A DNA stretch of 64,000 bases from Vitellaria paradoxa. Taxonomy: Eukaryota; Streptophyta; Magnoliopsida; Ericales; Sapotaceae. Location of the stretch: NCBI GenBank assembly GCA_019916065.1, contig CM034238.1:34006402-34070401 (forward strand), in the 5' to 3' direction. The position numbers were made by a program, and so were the translations under genes. Below are positions 34,579 through 46,984 of this stretch, one piece after another; the stretch's first letter is position 1, and each line of letters opens with the position of its first letter. Below the pieces are notes generated by a model. It was not told where the DNA came from, did not search any database, and worked only from the letters and a program-made list of their open reading frames with translations.

Positions 34579-35212
34579 GTCATGGAAAGAGAAATAATAA
34601 AAAGAATTTGCAGTTGCGGAAGTTCCAGACCTTAGAACATAGAGGTTTTGCAATCTAATGTAATGAACCAAAATAAGAAACATACAATTAGAACACAGAG
34701 GTTTACGTGGTTCAGCAATTTACTTGCATTCACAGGTAGACAATTTGGTTTTCAATTATCAAGGAACTCCACAAACGGAGTTGAAGAAAACAATTTACAG
34801 AGAAAATCCATAAAACCTTAGCCTCTTGAAACCCCTTGAAAATCCTAATTTAACTTATACTCAAGTGTGTAATATGTATTGGTATAATACATCTAGCTAA
34901 AATTAGCTTCCAAAAAAACCCTAAGTAAAACTGGTCTGCACCACTTGCTGCGGCGAGACTCCCATTGAGTTCCCAATGAGCATCGTCTATCACAGATACT
35001 TAGCTACTGAAGCCAATGACCATCCAACAAATTCCATACGAGCTAATTACTTTAATTGCACTGCTACTATCTTTACCAGCGACACTACCAGTGAACCCAG
35101 TGAACCTACTAGTGACATACCCCAAAATTGCACACCTTTGCACCACAAGTCAAACCCTGCAATCCCCCAACCTCTTAAGTGTTCCTTGTGAGTAATGAGC
35201 CATACTCCAGCA
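34579..35212 (-). repeat. 3' LTR of the third copia element
   Basis: The right end CATACTCCAGCA adjoins ATCTCCACCTTGGCG, a purine tract on the minus strand and the same arrangement as at 901/902. The block contains TTTACGTGGTTCAG, common in plant copia LTRs. The left edge is uncertain because no partner LTR is present. Confidence 0.6.
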
Positions 35213-35326
35213 ATCTCCACCTTGGCGAATACTTAACTCTTTGGAAGCTATATATTGCAAACTCCACCTTGAACACACTTCAGTTGGGGTCGTCTCGCAT
35301 CTAGCAACTAGAGACATGAATCAAGC

Positions 35327-36102
35327 CTAAGCAATGCTTGAACTTATTGATATAAGAGACTTCATCAACATATCCGCAACATTCTTTGAAGTGTGAACAT
35401 TCTCTAAATTGACTTCACCCAAACCAATGAACTCCCTAATCTTATGAAACCTCACATCAATGTGTTCGGTCCTCGCATGATAAACCCAGTGCTTTGCTAA
35501 ATAAATGGCACTTTGACTATCACAATTCAACTGAATGTTATCTTGCTATATACCCAACTCCTTGACTAGTCCTCTCAACCATAATGCTTCTTTGGCAACT
35601 GCAGTCACTACCATACACTCCGCTTTAGTGGTAGATAATCAATAAGAGACTGTAGATCTCCAACAAACTGGTCCTCCTGCAAGTGTAAACACTACCGTGT
35701 CATAGACATTTTGTTATCCACATTCCTTGCACAATCTGAATCAACATACCCTACAACTAAAGCTTCCTTTTTCTACCTAGCAAAAAGAATCTTATAATCT
35801 ATTATACCCTTTAGGTATCTGAAAATCCACTTCACTATTTTCCAATGCTTTCTGCTTAGTTTTGTCATGTATTTGCTAACTATGCTCGCTGCATAAGCTA
35901 AGTCCGGTCCTACATATGCTAAGTCCGGTCTAGTACATACCATGATGTACATCAAGCAACGCCCTATACTGGTATAAGACACCTTTGACATATCAGCAAT
36001 TTCTTCACATGCCTCGGGACACTGTTTGACTGGTAACTTGAAATGATCTGCAAATGGTATGCTTACCGGTTTTGCATCCTGCATGCTAAACGCTTCTATC
36101 AC
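35327..36102 (-). pseudogene. Copia RNase H and distal reverse transcriptase
   Basis: The block LNCDSQSAIYLAKHWVYHAR and then TEHIDVRFHKIREFI marks RNase H on the minus strand. The frame at 35773-36102 gives VSYTSIGRCLMYIMVCTRPD and RKHWKIVKWIFRYLKG, the copia connection region, and includes a short duplication of a PDLAYVGPDLAYA phrase. Confidence 0.85.
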
Positions 36103-36857
36103 CTTCCCAATATAATTCTTCTAAGACACCTAAAGCTTACTAGTTTTCCTATCATTACAAATCCCCATTCCAAGTGTCTTCTTTGTAGCACTGAAGTCCT
36201 TCATGTCAAACTCCTTGGTCAACAAAGACTTTAATCTATAGCCTTCACCATACTCTCTATAACAATTAACATGTCATTCATATAAAGCAGTGGATAAATG
36301 TATGAACCATCCTCAAGACATCTTAAATAAACACAACAATCATATGCATACTGTATATAGCCAATCTGAAGTATATAGATGTCAAACCTTTTATACTATT
36401 GCCGTGAAGGTTGCTTCAGCCCATATAAGGATTTTTTTAACTTGTAGACTAGATATTTTGTTCCAAATTGCTCAAATCCTTGGGGTTGATCCATGTAAAT
36501 GTCCTTCTCCAAATCACCACAGAGAAAAGCTGTCTTCATGTCAAGCTGCTCCAATTCTAGGTCATGTTGTGCTAAAAGATCCAAAATTGTCTTGATGGAA
36601 GTATATCGGACAACTGAGGAAAAGACCTTATCATAGTCAATTCTTTTCATTTGTGAGTATCCTTTTGCCACCAACTGCAACTTGAAGCTTTCACCCTCTT
36701 TCTTTGAAACAGCTAGCTTATTTTTGTAGACCCACTTGCAACCAATTGATTTCTTACCTTTAGATAAGCTCACTAAATCCCAAGTCTTGTTGTTATGCAT
36801 TGACTCCAACTCTTCCGTCATGGCTTCCATCCATCTATCCATTTTAGAATTGCTCAC
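36103..36857 (-). pseudogene. Copia reverse transcriptase core
   Basis: The frame at 36396-36857 carries NNKTWDLVSLSKGKKSIGCK, LVAKGYSQMKRIDYDKVF, LDMKTAFLCGDLEKDIYM and LKKSLYGLKQPSRQ. The catalytic box at 36273-36284 reads YMND instead of YVDD, so an active-site Asp is lost. Confidence 0.88.
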
Positions 36858-37084
36858 TGCATCCTAAAAACTAAATGGATCCCCACAACTCGTTACCAAT
36901 GTATAAGCAACAAGTTGCTTAAAACAATACTTGGCTAGTGGTTTTGTGTTGCATCCAAGCATGTCGTTTGCTATGTTATGAGTTAGTTGATCTGTCTCCT
37001 CCTGTGGATGATCATTCTCTTTCTCTGAACTGTTTAACTACACCTCCATAGCTTGCTTGCTACTACTTCCTTTTGAATTCCCTT

Positions 37085-37267
37085 TCTGCTCTTTTTTAAA
37101 ACTCTCGGCATGTCTGACTCATCGAATACTACATCCCTACTAATCACCACTTTTTTGTTCACCGGATCCTACAACTTATACCCCTTCACACCTTTCTTGT
37201 AGCCAAGAAATATGCATCTTTTGGATTTGGGATCCAACTTAGACCTTTTATCACTAAGAATGTGAAC
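37085..37267 (-). pseudogene. Copia integrase C-terminal fragment
   Basis: Minus-strand translation gives ILSDKRSKLDPKSKRCIFLG, then YKKGVKGYKL, a stop, and KKVVISRDVVFDE, the usual end of copia integrase. It stops at the CACTA-A terminus. Confidence 0.75.
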
Positions 37268-40175
37268 CGCTACTACAAAAAAGCATAATGATCACACTTG
37301 GTAATTTATAAAGTCATAGTTTTAGAAAAAGTGTGAAAAAGTTTTGTAAGCTAAATTTTTTTATCTCAGTTTAATTAAAAAACTAAGATAAAAAAATTAC
37401 TTTTAATACTTTCTATCTCAGTTCTGCTAAAACTGTGATTGTATTTCATATATCTTTTGCACATTTTTAAAAGAAAAAATGAGATAAAAGATCAGTTAAA
37501 ACCATTTCTAAAAAAACTGAGATAAAAGAGTAAGGAAAACATCTCTAGAAAAAGTGAGACAAAAGAATTGGAGATGATTTCAATCTCTAGAAAAAAGTAA
37601 GATAAAAAATTGGGAGAAAAATGAGATAAAAAACAAAAGGAAAACATCTCTAGAATAAAGTAATATAAAAGAATTGTAGATAATTTCAATATCTAGAAAA
37701 AAGTGAGATAAAAAATTGGGGGAAAACGAGATAAAAATTGAGAGAATTTTCACTCGCTTAGCTCTCCGTCCCTCCCTTGTTTTGTCTTTAGTAGTAGGTA
37801 GAAACCCTAGCCAAGGGATGCCTTCTCTTTATCCCTCATTTCTTCCTTTCGTCTTCATTAGTAAGCAAAAAACCTAGCTATTCAAGGCTGTAGTGCAGGG
37901 GACAATGCGTGAAGAGCAAAAGCCTTAAAAAACAATTTAGTCTTTACAAGTATATAATTGTTTATCGCTTTGATTATTTTATATTTTTTATATATTTTTC
38001 AAGCTTTGGTGTGGCCCTTTCTTATCAAAAAGTAGGTGAAAGCAATACAATATGCTCTGTGTATATATATATACATTTACCCACAGACTCAGCTCTGAAA
38101 TATATTTTATAGAAATCTTTTGAAGCATTATATGGTCTCTTGGTTCAACCTGCCAGAATAGAAATCTCTAATTAGAATGTAATTTATCGAAACAAACACT
38201 AGGCCTGAATGGAGGAATGGTATATTGGCAATTAAGTGATGAAATATGGGAGGATTTCGCATCTAGTCATTAATCATGCAAATTTAATCTTGTGAATGTT
38301 TTTTTTTAATTTTTTTAGTTTGTTTATACAGTGGTTTTTATTTGATTATTAAGTAAAAATTTGGAAAGTTGGCATGCTGGTGATTTATGCTCTAGCCACA
38401 TTTTGGGTCTAGGATGTGCATACCCTTGTTTAGTTCATCAAATATCTTAAAATTAAATTAAAATTTTTATTAATGAGAGCGGGGTTAGTTTTTTATGACA
38501 TGTTCAGTGCACAAGACATGTAATGCCTACTGAATAGTAGTGGAAAATATTTGAATGGATTCTTTGGAAGGCATAGAGAGAGAGAGACAGAGAGAGAGTG
38601 AGAGAGAGACAAAGAGTTAATAATACTTTTTATTTTGACATGTTGAGAAATGATAATTGTGCTGACATTTTCTAAGCAAATTTAATTTTTGTAGTAGTTT
38701 TCTATTTCTTAACTTTTGTTTCTAATTTTTATCACAATTTTCATTTCTCAATATTGATTTTAAATATTCAAATTTTTAACAATCAAATTGCATTTTTTTT
38801 TTTTTGTAATTTCAGACTTTCTTTTTACTTTCTAAGAAAATTAAATAAGAGATGGGATTAAGCATTCGAGACAGTATGATATTACGCAAAGGACCTGCAT
38901 GTGCATAAATTAATTGTTAGGAATTTTTGGGTTTGAGTATCATTATCAGGAAGAATAAGTAGCAGTGTCTCTCTCTCTCTTTTTTTTTTTTTTTTTCATT
39001 TGCTATTTGCAAATCACTAGACATACATATTTATGCCAACTAAAGATAATATTCACATCTTAGAACTTTATAGTTGGGAAGAATAGATGAATCTAAATTA
39101 CCTATTTATATTAATCTTTGTCTTTCAAATGCAAGAGTTCAAATAACGCATTGAAATGGAATTCTTTAGTCATATAACACAGGCTTATTGCAATAGGTGC
39201 GATTCAACAATAGTTCGACCAAACTTCTCTTGATCATCTTTGGGTGTTTCAATCTGAAACAAATAAAGACGAGCAATACACAGAAAGAGTTAAAAAATGA
39301 ACATATATATATTTAAAAGGCTCTAATTTAAGACCAAAACATCATACACACTGCATTTAAAGCCTTAAAAAGAGTTTTAACTATGTTGTGAGGATTCTTA
39401 AAGCCAATAACCTACAAGAGGGGTTCTGTGTCAAAAAATGACTGCTCCGATATTCAACAGGACTACCCCTGTCAAACTTTAAAATCTATCAAATTACCTT
39501 AGGCTTCACATTTTTGAAATTGGCTAAATGTAAAATAGGTTGGATTGTTCTACCTGCTTTCATCCCCGATCTTGTTGGTGCTAGCCAAAGATATACCTAA
39601 AGTAAATACAAAAGTCCAAGTTAATTCTTACAATAGTGGGGCCAAAGGAGAGCACTTACTACTCCTAATTTAGAATAAACCATTAGAATGATTAGGAACC
39701 TTAGTTTTCTTATACTCAATTTGAACTGCATGCGCAATTATACGCTCTTTATGCCGCTCCAAATAGTGAAGATTCTAAAATCATTTCTCATATGCTTGGT
39801 TTAGTAAATCTGATTAGTTATATAAATAAAACACTAAATGATAAATATTGTATAATTATAGCTTCGTGACTTTGATTCCAAGACACATGGGATTCCAACA
39901 AGACTTAATCTTAGTATAAGACAAGAATTTGAACCACAATAATGAATCATCTTCAGAGTAGTACACTAAACAACCATAGAGGTCTCATTTTAAGAACATA
40001 TCTCCAAGATATTTGAAGCATCCTGAAATTGTTATTACTCAAGTAACACTACAACTACCATTACAATTTCCCAACATTGCATTCTTAACATTACCGCACC
40101 ACATATTCTATGACACACATTATAAATGTGTTTGTTTTTTGTAATTATACATTAGGATAAGAAAATCCACGTAAG
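37268..40175 (+). other. CACTA-A 5' terminal and leader region
   Basis: This holds subterminal repeats (37360-37735), a GA microsatellite (about 38576-38616), a TC/T tract (about 38968-38997) and otherwise AT-rich DNA. I see no coding sequence. The part around 39180-40130 may include leader exons or another relic. Confidence 0.5.
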
Positions 40176-42108
40176 ATGGATAGGATCCTAGATCCTCAAG
40201 GATCAAAGATCAAAAGAGTACGATGATGGAGTTGAACAATTTTTAAACTTTGTTGCAATTAATGCAAAGGATGTTGAATCTATTCAGTGTCCATGTATAC
40301 AATGTGGGAACCTGAGAATCAACCCCTTCTAGAGATAGGAAATCATTTGTTTATCAATGGTGTTGATAAAAGTTATCGTATATGGATATGGCATGGAGAA
40401 CCAGTTACCACTAGTAAGGTATCACAGAGAGTCAACGCTCGAGATTTTTCTTATTAAGAAGTCAATTTGCCTCCCTTAAATGACGCACAAGAGGCAGTGG
40501 AAATGGTTGAAGTTGCGTACAATGATTGCATGGCTAACCCTAGGGAGTTCAAAAAGTTAATCGAAGATGCAGAAAAACCATTATTCCCTAGTAGAATAAA
40601 GTACACAAAACTGTCTACCTTGGTCAGAATTTATAAATTCAAAGCTAGTAATGACTTGACCGACAAAGGTTTTGTGGAGCTTTTGGCTATGGTGGGTGAC
40701 TTGTTACCAGATCCCAATGAATTGCAATTATGTATATATGAGGCTAGGAAGACTATGGCTGCATTAGGGATGGAGTATGAGAAAATACACGCATGTCCTA
40801 ATGATTGCTTACTTTGTTGAAGGGAGTTAAAAGATGTGACTTCACATCCTACATGTAACACGTCAGTATAGAAGTTAAAGAAAAATTCCACCAAAATATG
40901 AAATGGTGTTCTAGCAAAAGTTTTATGGTACTTTCCACCAATTCCAAAGTTTCGAAGGATGTATCAATCTATAGAAATAACATGGAACTTGACATAGCAT
41001 ACACATTAATGAGAGTCTGATGGCCAATTGCGCCATCCAATAGACTCCCTTTCATGGAAGTTAGTAGACCTCCTATGGCTAGACTTTGCTGCAGAGCCAA
41101 GAAACCTTTGGTTAGCTCTTTTTGCTGATGGGATAAATCCACATAGTTCCCTTAGTAGTCCGTATAGTTGCTGGCCTATTATTTTGGTTACCTACAATCT
41201 ACCAACATGGTTATGCATCAAGAGAAAATTTATGATGTTAACACTATTGATATCTGGTCCGCACCAACTTGGTAGAGACACTGATGCGTTTTTTGCGCCA
41301 CTAATCGATGACTTGAAATTGCTATAGAACGAAGGAGTTGAAGCATATGACGCCTACCAATAGCAATATTTCAAGTTAAGAGTTGTACTACTATAGACTA
41401 TTAATGATTTTCCAGCTTATGTAAATTTGAGTTGTTCCAATGTGAAGGCATATTATGCGTGTCCAATTTATTGTGAACGAACATGTTCTCGTAGATTAGA
41501 GCATGGTAAGAAGAATGTTTATATGGGTCATGGAAAATTTCTTCCTTGCTACCATCCATGTCAAAAGCAAAAGAAGGCATTTAATGGCAAGCAAGAGTTT
41601 GGGGAACCTCTATCACCATTATGTGGGGAAGAGGTGTTAAGGGAGGTAGAAAGGATCGAAACCATATAGGGAAAGAGACAAGTAAACCATATCAGAAGAT
41701 CTTTACTAAAAGGCAAGGTCACTACTATTGATTGTGAGTTGTAGGAACAGGCACACCTCTATGTGTTAGAAAATACAAGTGATGTTCAATCTTGCATTGG
41801 GTAAGAATATTGGCTTTGTCTCTACTTTTCTTGGCAATTGTTACGATTTTTTTAACCATTTGTTTAGGACTTACTTGATGTTTTGATAGGGAGCACATAT
41901 ATCCGCAAAAAACAAAGTATCCTCATCATTCAAAAAATCAAACATGGCTACCAACTTGAACTCAATAAGACATTCATATATTGGCTGCGTGAGAAGGTAA
42001 TAGAACAATCAAATATGAAATATTTTCCCTCTTGTTTGTCAATAAAAAATATATCTAATAGTTCAATTTTACATAGGTTGCAAACGAATCGAGTGCCCAA
42101 CATACTAT
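40176..42108 (+). pseudogene. CACTA-A Tnp2 transposase, N-terminal and catalytic part
   Basis: From ATG 40176 the frame shows the transposase-associated zinc domain (VEQFLNFVAINAKDVESIQC, PCIQCGN). It continues with YEKIHACPNDCLLC in the 40467-40820 frame. The Tnp2 catalytic region runs from MRHPIDSLSWK through FAAEPRNLWLALFADGINPH, SYSCWPIILVTYNLPTW-like blocks, DAFFAPLIDDLK, INDFPAYVNLS and YMGHGKFLPCYHPCQKQKKA. The C-terminal segment YQLELNKTFIYWLREKV follows before the break at 42108. Several stops and frameshifts and a shortened stretch after about 41680 show that it is not functional. The family cuts and moves CACTA elements. Confidence 0.9.
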
Positions 42109-42750
42109 CATTACTAGAAAATCTTGTATTGGTGAGGGGAAATTTTAAGCAATTGCCTAAAAAGTTTTTTGCGACCGCCATGTTTGTTTGCCAATAATTC
42201 GCGGCATGCTATTTGTGATAGTATTATTTGGGCAAATGCTAGTAGCAGTCACAAAAAGCTAGGGCAGAACACCTAACTCTTTTTCCTCTCTCTCTTTCTT
42301 CTCCCTGTCTTTCTTCCCCCCTACTTTTTTTCTTCTTCTTTGCTCCCACTGCCCCCTCTTCTCTCCCTTTTTGCTTGCACGTCTCCGCTACCAGAAAGAC
42401 CACTGCGGCTCCTCCCTCTACCGTATTGCTCTCTCTATCTATATATACACTAATGCATGCTAATTTTTTTTTTTGGTTTATTTTTCTTGTTTTTTCTCGA
42501 CCTACTCTTCCATTCCTCTCAATCTTTAGGCATGTTCTTGATTTTTGTTGTTTTCCTTTAGCTTGAATATTATCTAGTTTGTTTTTATTTGTAAGATGGT
42601 GATGTAATTTTTTATGTTATATTTCGCTATTAGTTGTGGCACGTGCAAATACCCAAAATTTTAAAAACCTATTTGTATTTATTTTATTATTTATTTAAGT
42701 ATTCAAATTTTTATTTAATTGATATGCCTCTATTTTGTTTTTATTTTGAG
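42109..42750 (+). other. CACTA-B 5' terminal region
   Basis: After the terminus come ATTGGTGAGGGGAAA, a subterminal GCGACCGCC, and a CT-rich stretch (42270-42440). The order matches the second terminus at 58190 closely, so both belong to one CACTA family. Confidence 0.8.
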
Positions 42751-42767
42751 GCATGTGTAAATACATA

Positions 42768-43217
42768 TAGGGGTGGAAACAAACCGAGCCGTTCGCGAGC
42801 TACTCGAGCTCGGCTCGAAAAAAGCTCGGCTCGAGCTCGATTCGTGAGTTAAACGAACTCGAACCGAGCTTGGTTTTTTGCTTGTTTTGGATTCGAGCTC
42901 GAGCTTGAGCCTAGAGAACTCGGCTCGAAAGCTCGCGAGCAGGCTCGGTTCGAAAGCTCGCGAGCAGGCTCGGTTAGAATAATATATATATATTTTTAAT
43001 AATATTTTTATTATATTTTTTAAATATATTATATTTTAAATCAAAACGATGTCGTTTTGGTTTAATCGAGCTATTTGCGAGCCTAATCGAGCCTAACTTC
43101 TTCTTTATCGAGCCTAATCGAGCTCGAGCCTTTATCGAGCTCAAGCTCAGTATAAAAAGCTCGAGCCAAGCTTGAGCATGTTAAAGCTCGGTTCGGCTTG
43201 GCTCATTTCTACCCCTA
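42768..43217. mobile_element. hAT-type MITE rich in GAGCTCG motifs
   Basis: The terminal repeats are TAGGGGTGGAAA and TTTCTACCCCTA, flanked by AATACATA and CATACATA, an 8-bp duplication with one mismatch, which is diagnostic for hAT. The 450-bp body carries many copies of GCTCGAG, CTCGGCTCGA and AGCTCGCGAGC, and a central AT-rich part. It has no coding capacity. Confidence 0.9.
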
Positions 43218-44261
43218 CATACATACATGTGCTACGGCCGGGTGTGTTTCTATTGGGTAAAAGGAGAGGTGTGATGCTATTGGTGGTGAGAGGAGGCAAG
43301 GTTTATGGGTTAAAAGGTGTGGCAAGGAATTAATGTTGTGGGGGAGGCCAAGGGTGGCAAATAGGAAATTTAAATTTTTGTATGGGAGTTGGAAGTATAT
43401 TGATGGGGGACTTTATGAGGTGTATGTATCCATGTGGAAAGAAAATGAGTGTATTGATCTTAATATTTTAAACCCTTCCCCACCATATTTTCCAGCTTTT
43501 ACTCTATACTTGAGACTTTCATACACACTGTTTTTTCTAACCATTTTCTTCCTTCTTGTCTGAGCTAGTAAAAAGAGAGAAGAATTTTTGTACCAACCCA
43601 AAATTGTTGGGAAATACCAACAAAAGATAAGTGTAAGCGGTGAAGCACAGGGCTAGGATCGCTGGAGGGTATTTTAGAAAGCCAACTTGAGTTGGTAGTA
43701 ATTTTGGTGTTTTATATAAATTCTATTGACGAGTATATTTGAGGTAGGAGGGGTTTTATGCTTACAAGTAGATTTTTCTTTGTCATGTATGTGTATAACG
43801 TATATATTTAAAGAATTAAGATTAAATATATATGCCGAGTATAATTCGTGAAATCCATAATATATGTTTGAGAATAGTGTAAGAGAAAGTTCTATGATAT
43901 GATACTTTGTTGTGGTTAAGTTATTTTATTTTGTTTTTTATATGTATATGTGTACATATGTTTTGATTAGAAATTTACTAAATTCATGATTTGTGAAAAT
44001 AAAGGTTCATACGAATTTATATATGATCATGTTTTCTTTCAATAAAAGATAATCCCATATTGTTGAGAAGGATTTGTAAATTCTATGATATGAATCTTAT
44101 TTTTTTAATTGTAAGAGGATGCCATGTTATATAAATTTATATTGAGAATATAATGTTATGAAGTCATATTTTGATTATGAGAATGTAAATCCAAGTAATC
44201 GATATCTATATTTGTTCCATGGTAAAAATCACCATTAAATTTTACTAAATTCTAAGTTTTG

Positions 44262-44332
44262 GTACAATCGTCCAGATGATGTGTACCAACATTCAAATGA
44301 TAATTTGTATAACTACTATTGCTAGGATAATG
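44262..44332 (+). repeat. 51-bp minisatellite, left part
   Basis: The unit GTACCAACATTCAAATGATA onward to TAGGATAATG recurs at 46639-46765 on the far side of LTR-F. The array was split by that insertion at the TAATG pentamer. Confidence 0.75.
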
Positions 44333-46638
44333 TGTCACGCCCCCAACTTAATTGTCCGGGACGGACGGCATGAGAATATAGAAATAAAATAAATTAAATA
44401 AGAACCTATATCAAACCAAGTCTTTGCTTCAATAGCAACTATCAAGCACTAAATACGATCCTTATTGCCATATAAAATAAAACATCATTAATCATGACCA
44501 ATTCAAGGGCACACCCTCGTGGCTCAATTTAGGGTTTATACAGCCACATTGATTTTTTCAGCAATAAACTAATCTCATACATATATGGTTTGACATTAGA
44601 ACCCGCGCCCCGGGTTACACACTATGAATACGAACATTTAAACATAGCCAAAATATTACAATAGACTAATTATCAATATCAACTCAACCTCGATTGGCTA
44701 CTTCCTGGCTTAGCCGAATCACTTGTAATTTAAACGGAGTGAGCTAACCAGCTCGGTAAGTAGAACCATGCTAGTGTGTGTTAGTGAGCAAGTTTAAGCA
44801 TATAGTATAACACAACAATAACAACTAAGCAATATGTGAAAATGTATATATAAGATAATGTAATGCAATGTGGACATGATAAAAATAATATCTATGTGAT
44901 GCAATACGACGAAATTCTCTCATTCATAATCATTCAAAGTTAAGACCGAACTCGGGCATTTCTACCCTGAGCTGCCTACGTATCCCATCTCAGGAATCAG
45001 GTCACCGTAGTTCCTAATTCATACCTCTTATTTCATAACCAAACTTATGATCAATAGAATAACCCATACCTCTCTTCAATATATATTACAATCCCACTAT
45101 CTTAATATAAGTATGTAAGATCCAGGGGAACTGTGTTACACCCCCTGATTCTTCTACTAGGGATTCAGGTTGCACCCCTTGGCAGGCATCCGCTTATCTC
45201 AAGCAGGATTCGGCTATAATCCAAAAAATCTCATAATATCTCACATTGATATTAACGTCCAACCTCCAATGACTAAACTTTAATTATATATATATTACCT
45301 AGAGATCATCTGATATTTTTAAAATATCATTTTCTCATTTTTCTCAAATCGTGAATATTGTTCATATATATATATATAACTCGTGCCTCAGCACGTCACA
45401 ATATAAGTATAGCACCTACGGCAATTCAATATCCTCAACATAGACCAGATGATATCACCTTAGCCTCAATGTACATGACGTGCTCAATCCTGTCTTTAAA
45501 TCCCAAAATTTACACTTTTATTTCTAACATCTTTTGAATGCTGTGACATCAACTATAATTTCTCATAACTCTAGGGGCAACATTATTATTCTCCCCAATT
45601 CTTTAGGGGTAAAATCATAATTTTCCTAAACTTTAGGGGCCATTTTGTAATTATTTAAATCTTTTGGGGTTCATTTTATAATTATTTAAACTCTTGGGGG
45701 TCATTTTGTAATTATCTAAAACTTTTGGGGGCCATTTTATAATTATCTAAAATTTGGGGGGTCAATTTGTGATTACCTAAAAGCTTTGGGCCCAAATGGT
45801 AATATCTCCAATTATTTTCTTTACTCTCTTTCCTTTTTCTTTTTCTTTTCTTTTTTTTTTTTTTTTTCTTTCTGGTTGCTTCAGTAAACAACCCTCGTTG
45901 CCAGCATTCCTATTTCAGACAGAATTCATGCTGTCAGTCTAAATTTAATCACTTCCTCACAAAATAAACACATTAAAATTTATCCTAAAATTTTTATATA
46001 TCATTTATGCAATTTTCATGGCTTAAAAGTCTGAAAAATTCAACACCCACATGCATATATATATACCTGTGTATATATATATATATATACATCTCATAAA
46101 ACTTCACCGAATCAAACATATAAATTTACCAAAATGTTCCTTTCAATGTATAGAACACAAATATAGGTCCTACTTACCTCAGATTTGAAGAAGAAAGAAG
46201 AAATGGAGAAATTTTTGTTTTGGCCTCAAAGCTTTCGGCGTCGATTTCTCCCACCACGAGTGAAATCACGCAAAATGGACACTACCACGGTGTTCATGGC
46301 GTCAAAATCTATCTGGATCTACCCTTATTCTTCCCAGATCTCTCTCTCTCTTTCCCTTCCCTCTCTCTTCACTCTCTCCCCGTGCACTCTGGAACCCACG
46401 ACCAAAAACAAAAGAGTCCACCCCCTAGCCAAGGAAAACCAAAAAAAATAAAGGAAAAGAAAAGAAGAAAAAAAAAGAAAGAAAGGCTGGGTCCAACCCA
46501 GTTATCTAACCAAACATCGATTTTGGGCCAAACACGGCCCAAAAAAATAAAAATAAATAAATTACCCAATTTTAATTTAAATATGTTAATAGCTCAAAGT
46601 AGCATAGAAATGGCCAAAATTAAGTACTAGGTATTACA
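44333..46638 (-). mobile_element. Solo Ty3/gypsy LTR (LTR-F)
   Basis: On the minus strand it begins TGTAATACCTAGTAC and ends GTTGGGGGCGTGACA, 2306 bp. It is flanked by the perfect duplication TAATG (44328-44332 and 46639-46643). The phrase CGAACTCGGGCATTTCTACC with CTGCCTACGTATCCC (44945-44990) is widespread in eudicot gypsy LTRs. No internal region is present, so it arose by recombination between two LTRs. Confidence 0.9.
45560..45800. repeat. Minisatellite inside LTR-F, unit about 36 bp
   Basis: Five to seven units of the form GGGGCCATTTTGTAATTATT plus a short spacer follow one another, each starting with a G run and containing CATTTTRTAATTATYTAAA. Confidence 0.8.
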
Positions 46639-46765
46639 TAATGGGTACCAACATTCAGATGATAATCTGTATAGCTATTGTTGTTAGGATAATAGGTACC
46701 AATGTCCAGATGATAATCTACATGGCTACTATTGTTAGGATAATGGGTACCATTATCTGGATAAA
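46639..46765 (+). repeat. 51-bp minisatellite, right part
   Basis: Two full units and a partial third of GGTACCAACATTCAGATGAT through TTGTTAGGATAAT continue the array seen at 44262-44332. Confidence 0.8.
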
Positions 46766-46984
46766 GTACACTTTTTAGCAATTTTCATCATTTTCTTCTA
46801 ACTTCTTTGTAAATGTCTCTAACCAACATAAGAAGTAAAAAAATGCTTTCTCAAACACATTTTTACCTATATAAGACATGAAATGATTTTCAATTGAGAT
46901 TTATGTATTTATTTACTTGTTTGAAATGTAATCTTGTCCTATTTGATTGGAATGCCTTCAAAATTCTTCTATGATTATTTTGAG

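Larger units (their letters stand above)
34579..37267 (-). mobile_element. Third Ty1/copia element, 3' half
   Basis: A 3' LTR (34579-35212) is followed on the minus strand by a purine tract, RNase H, reverse transcriptase and the C-terminal part of integrase. Integrase is cut at 37267-37268, where CACTA-A begins. The rest of integrase, gag and the 5' LTR do not appear in the window, which fits an insertion whose far end is beyond the right edge. Confidence 0.85.

Noticed and set aside
46185..46630. Overlapping open frames of 88 and 136 codons near the end of LTR-F.
   Set aside because: They overlap CT- and A-rich sequence within a solo LTR and resemble no family.
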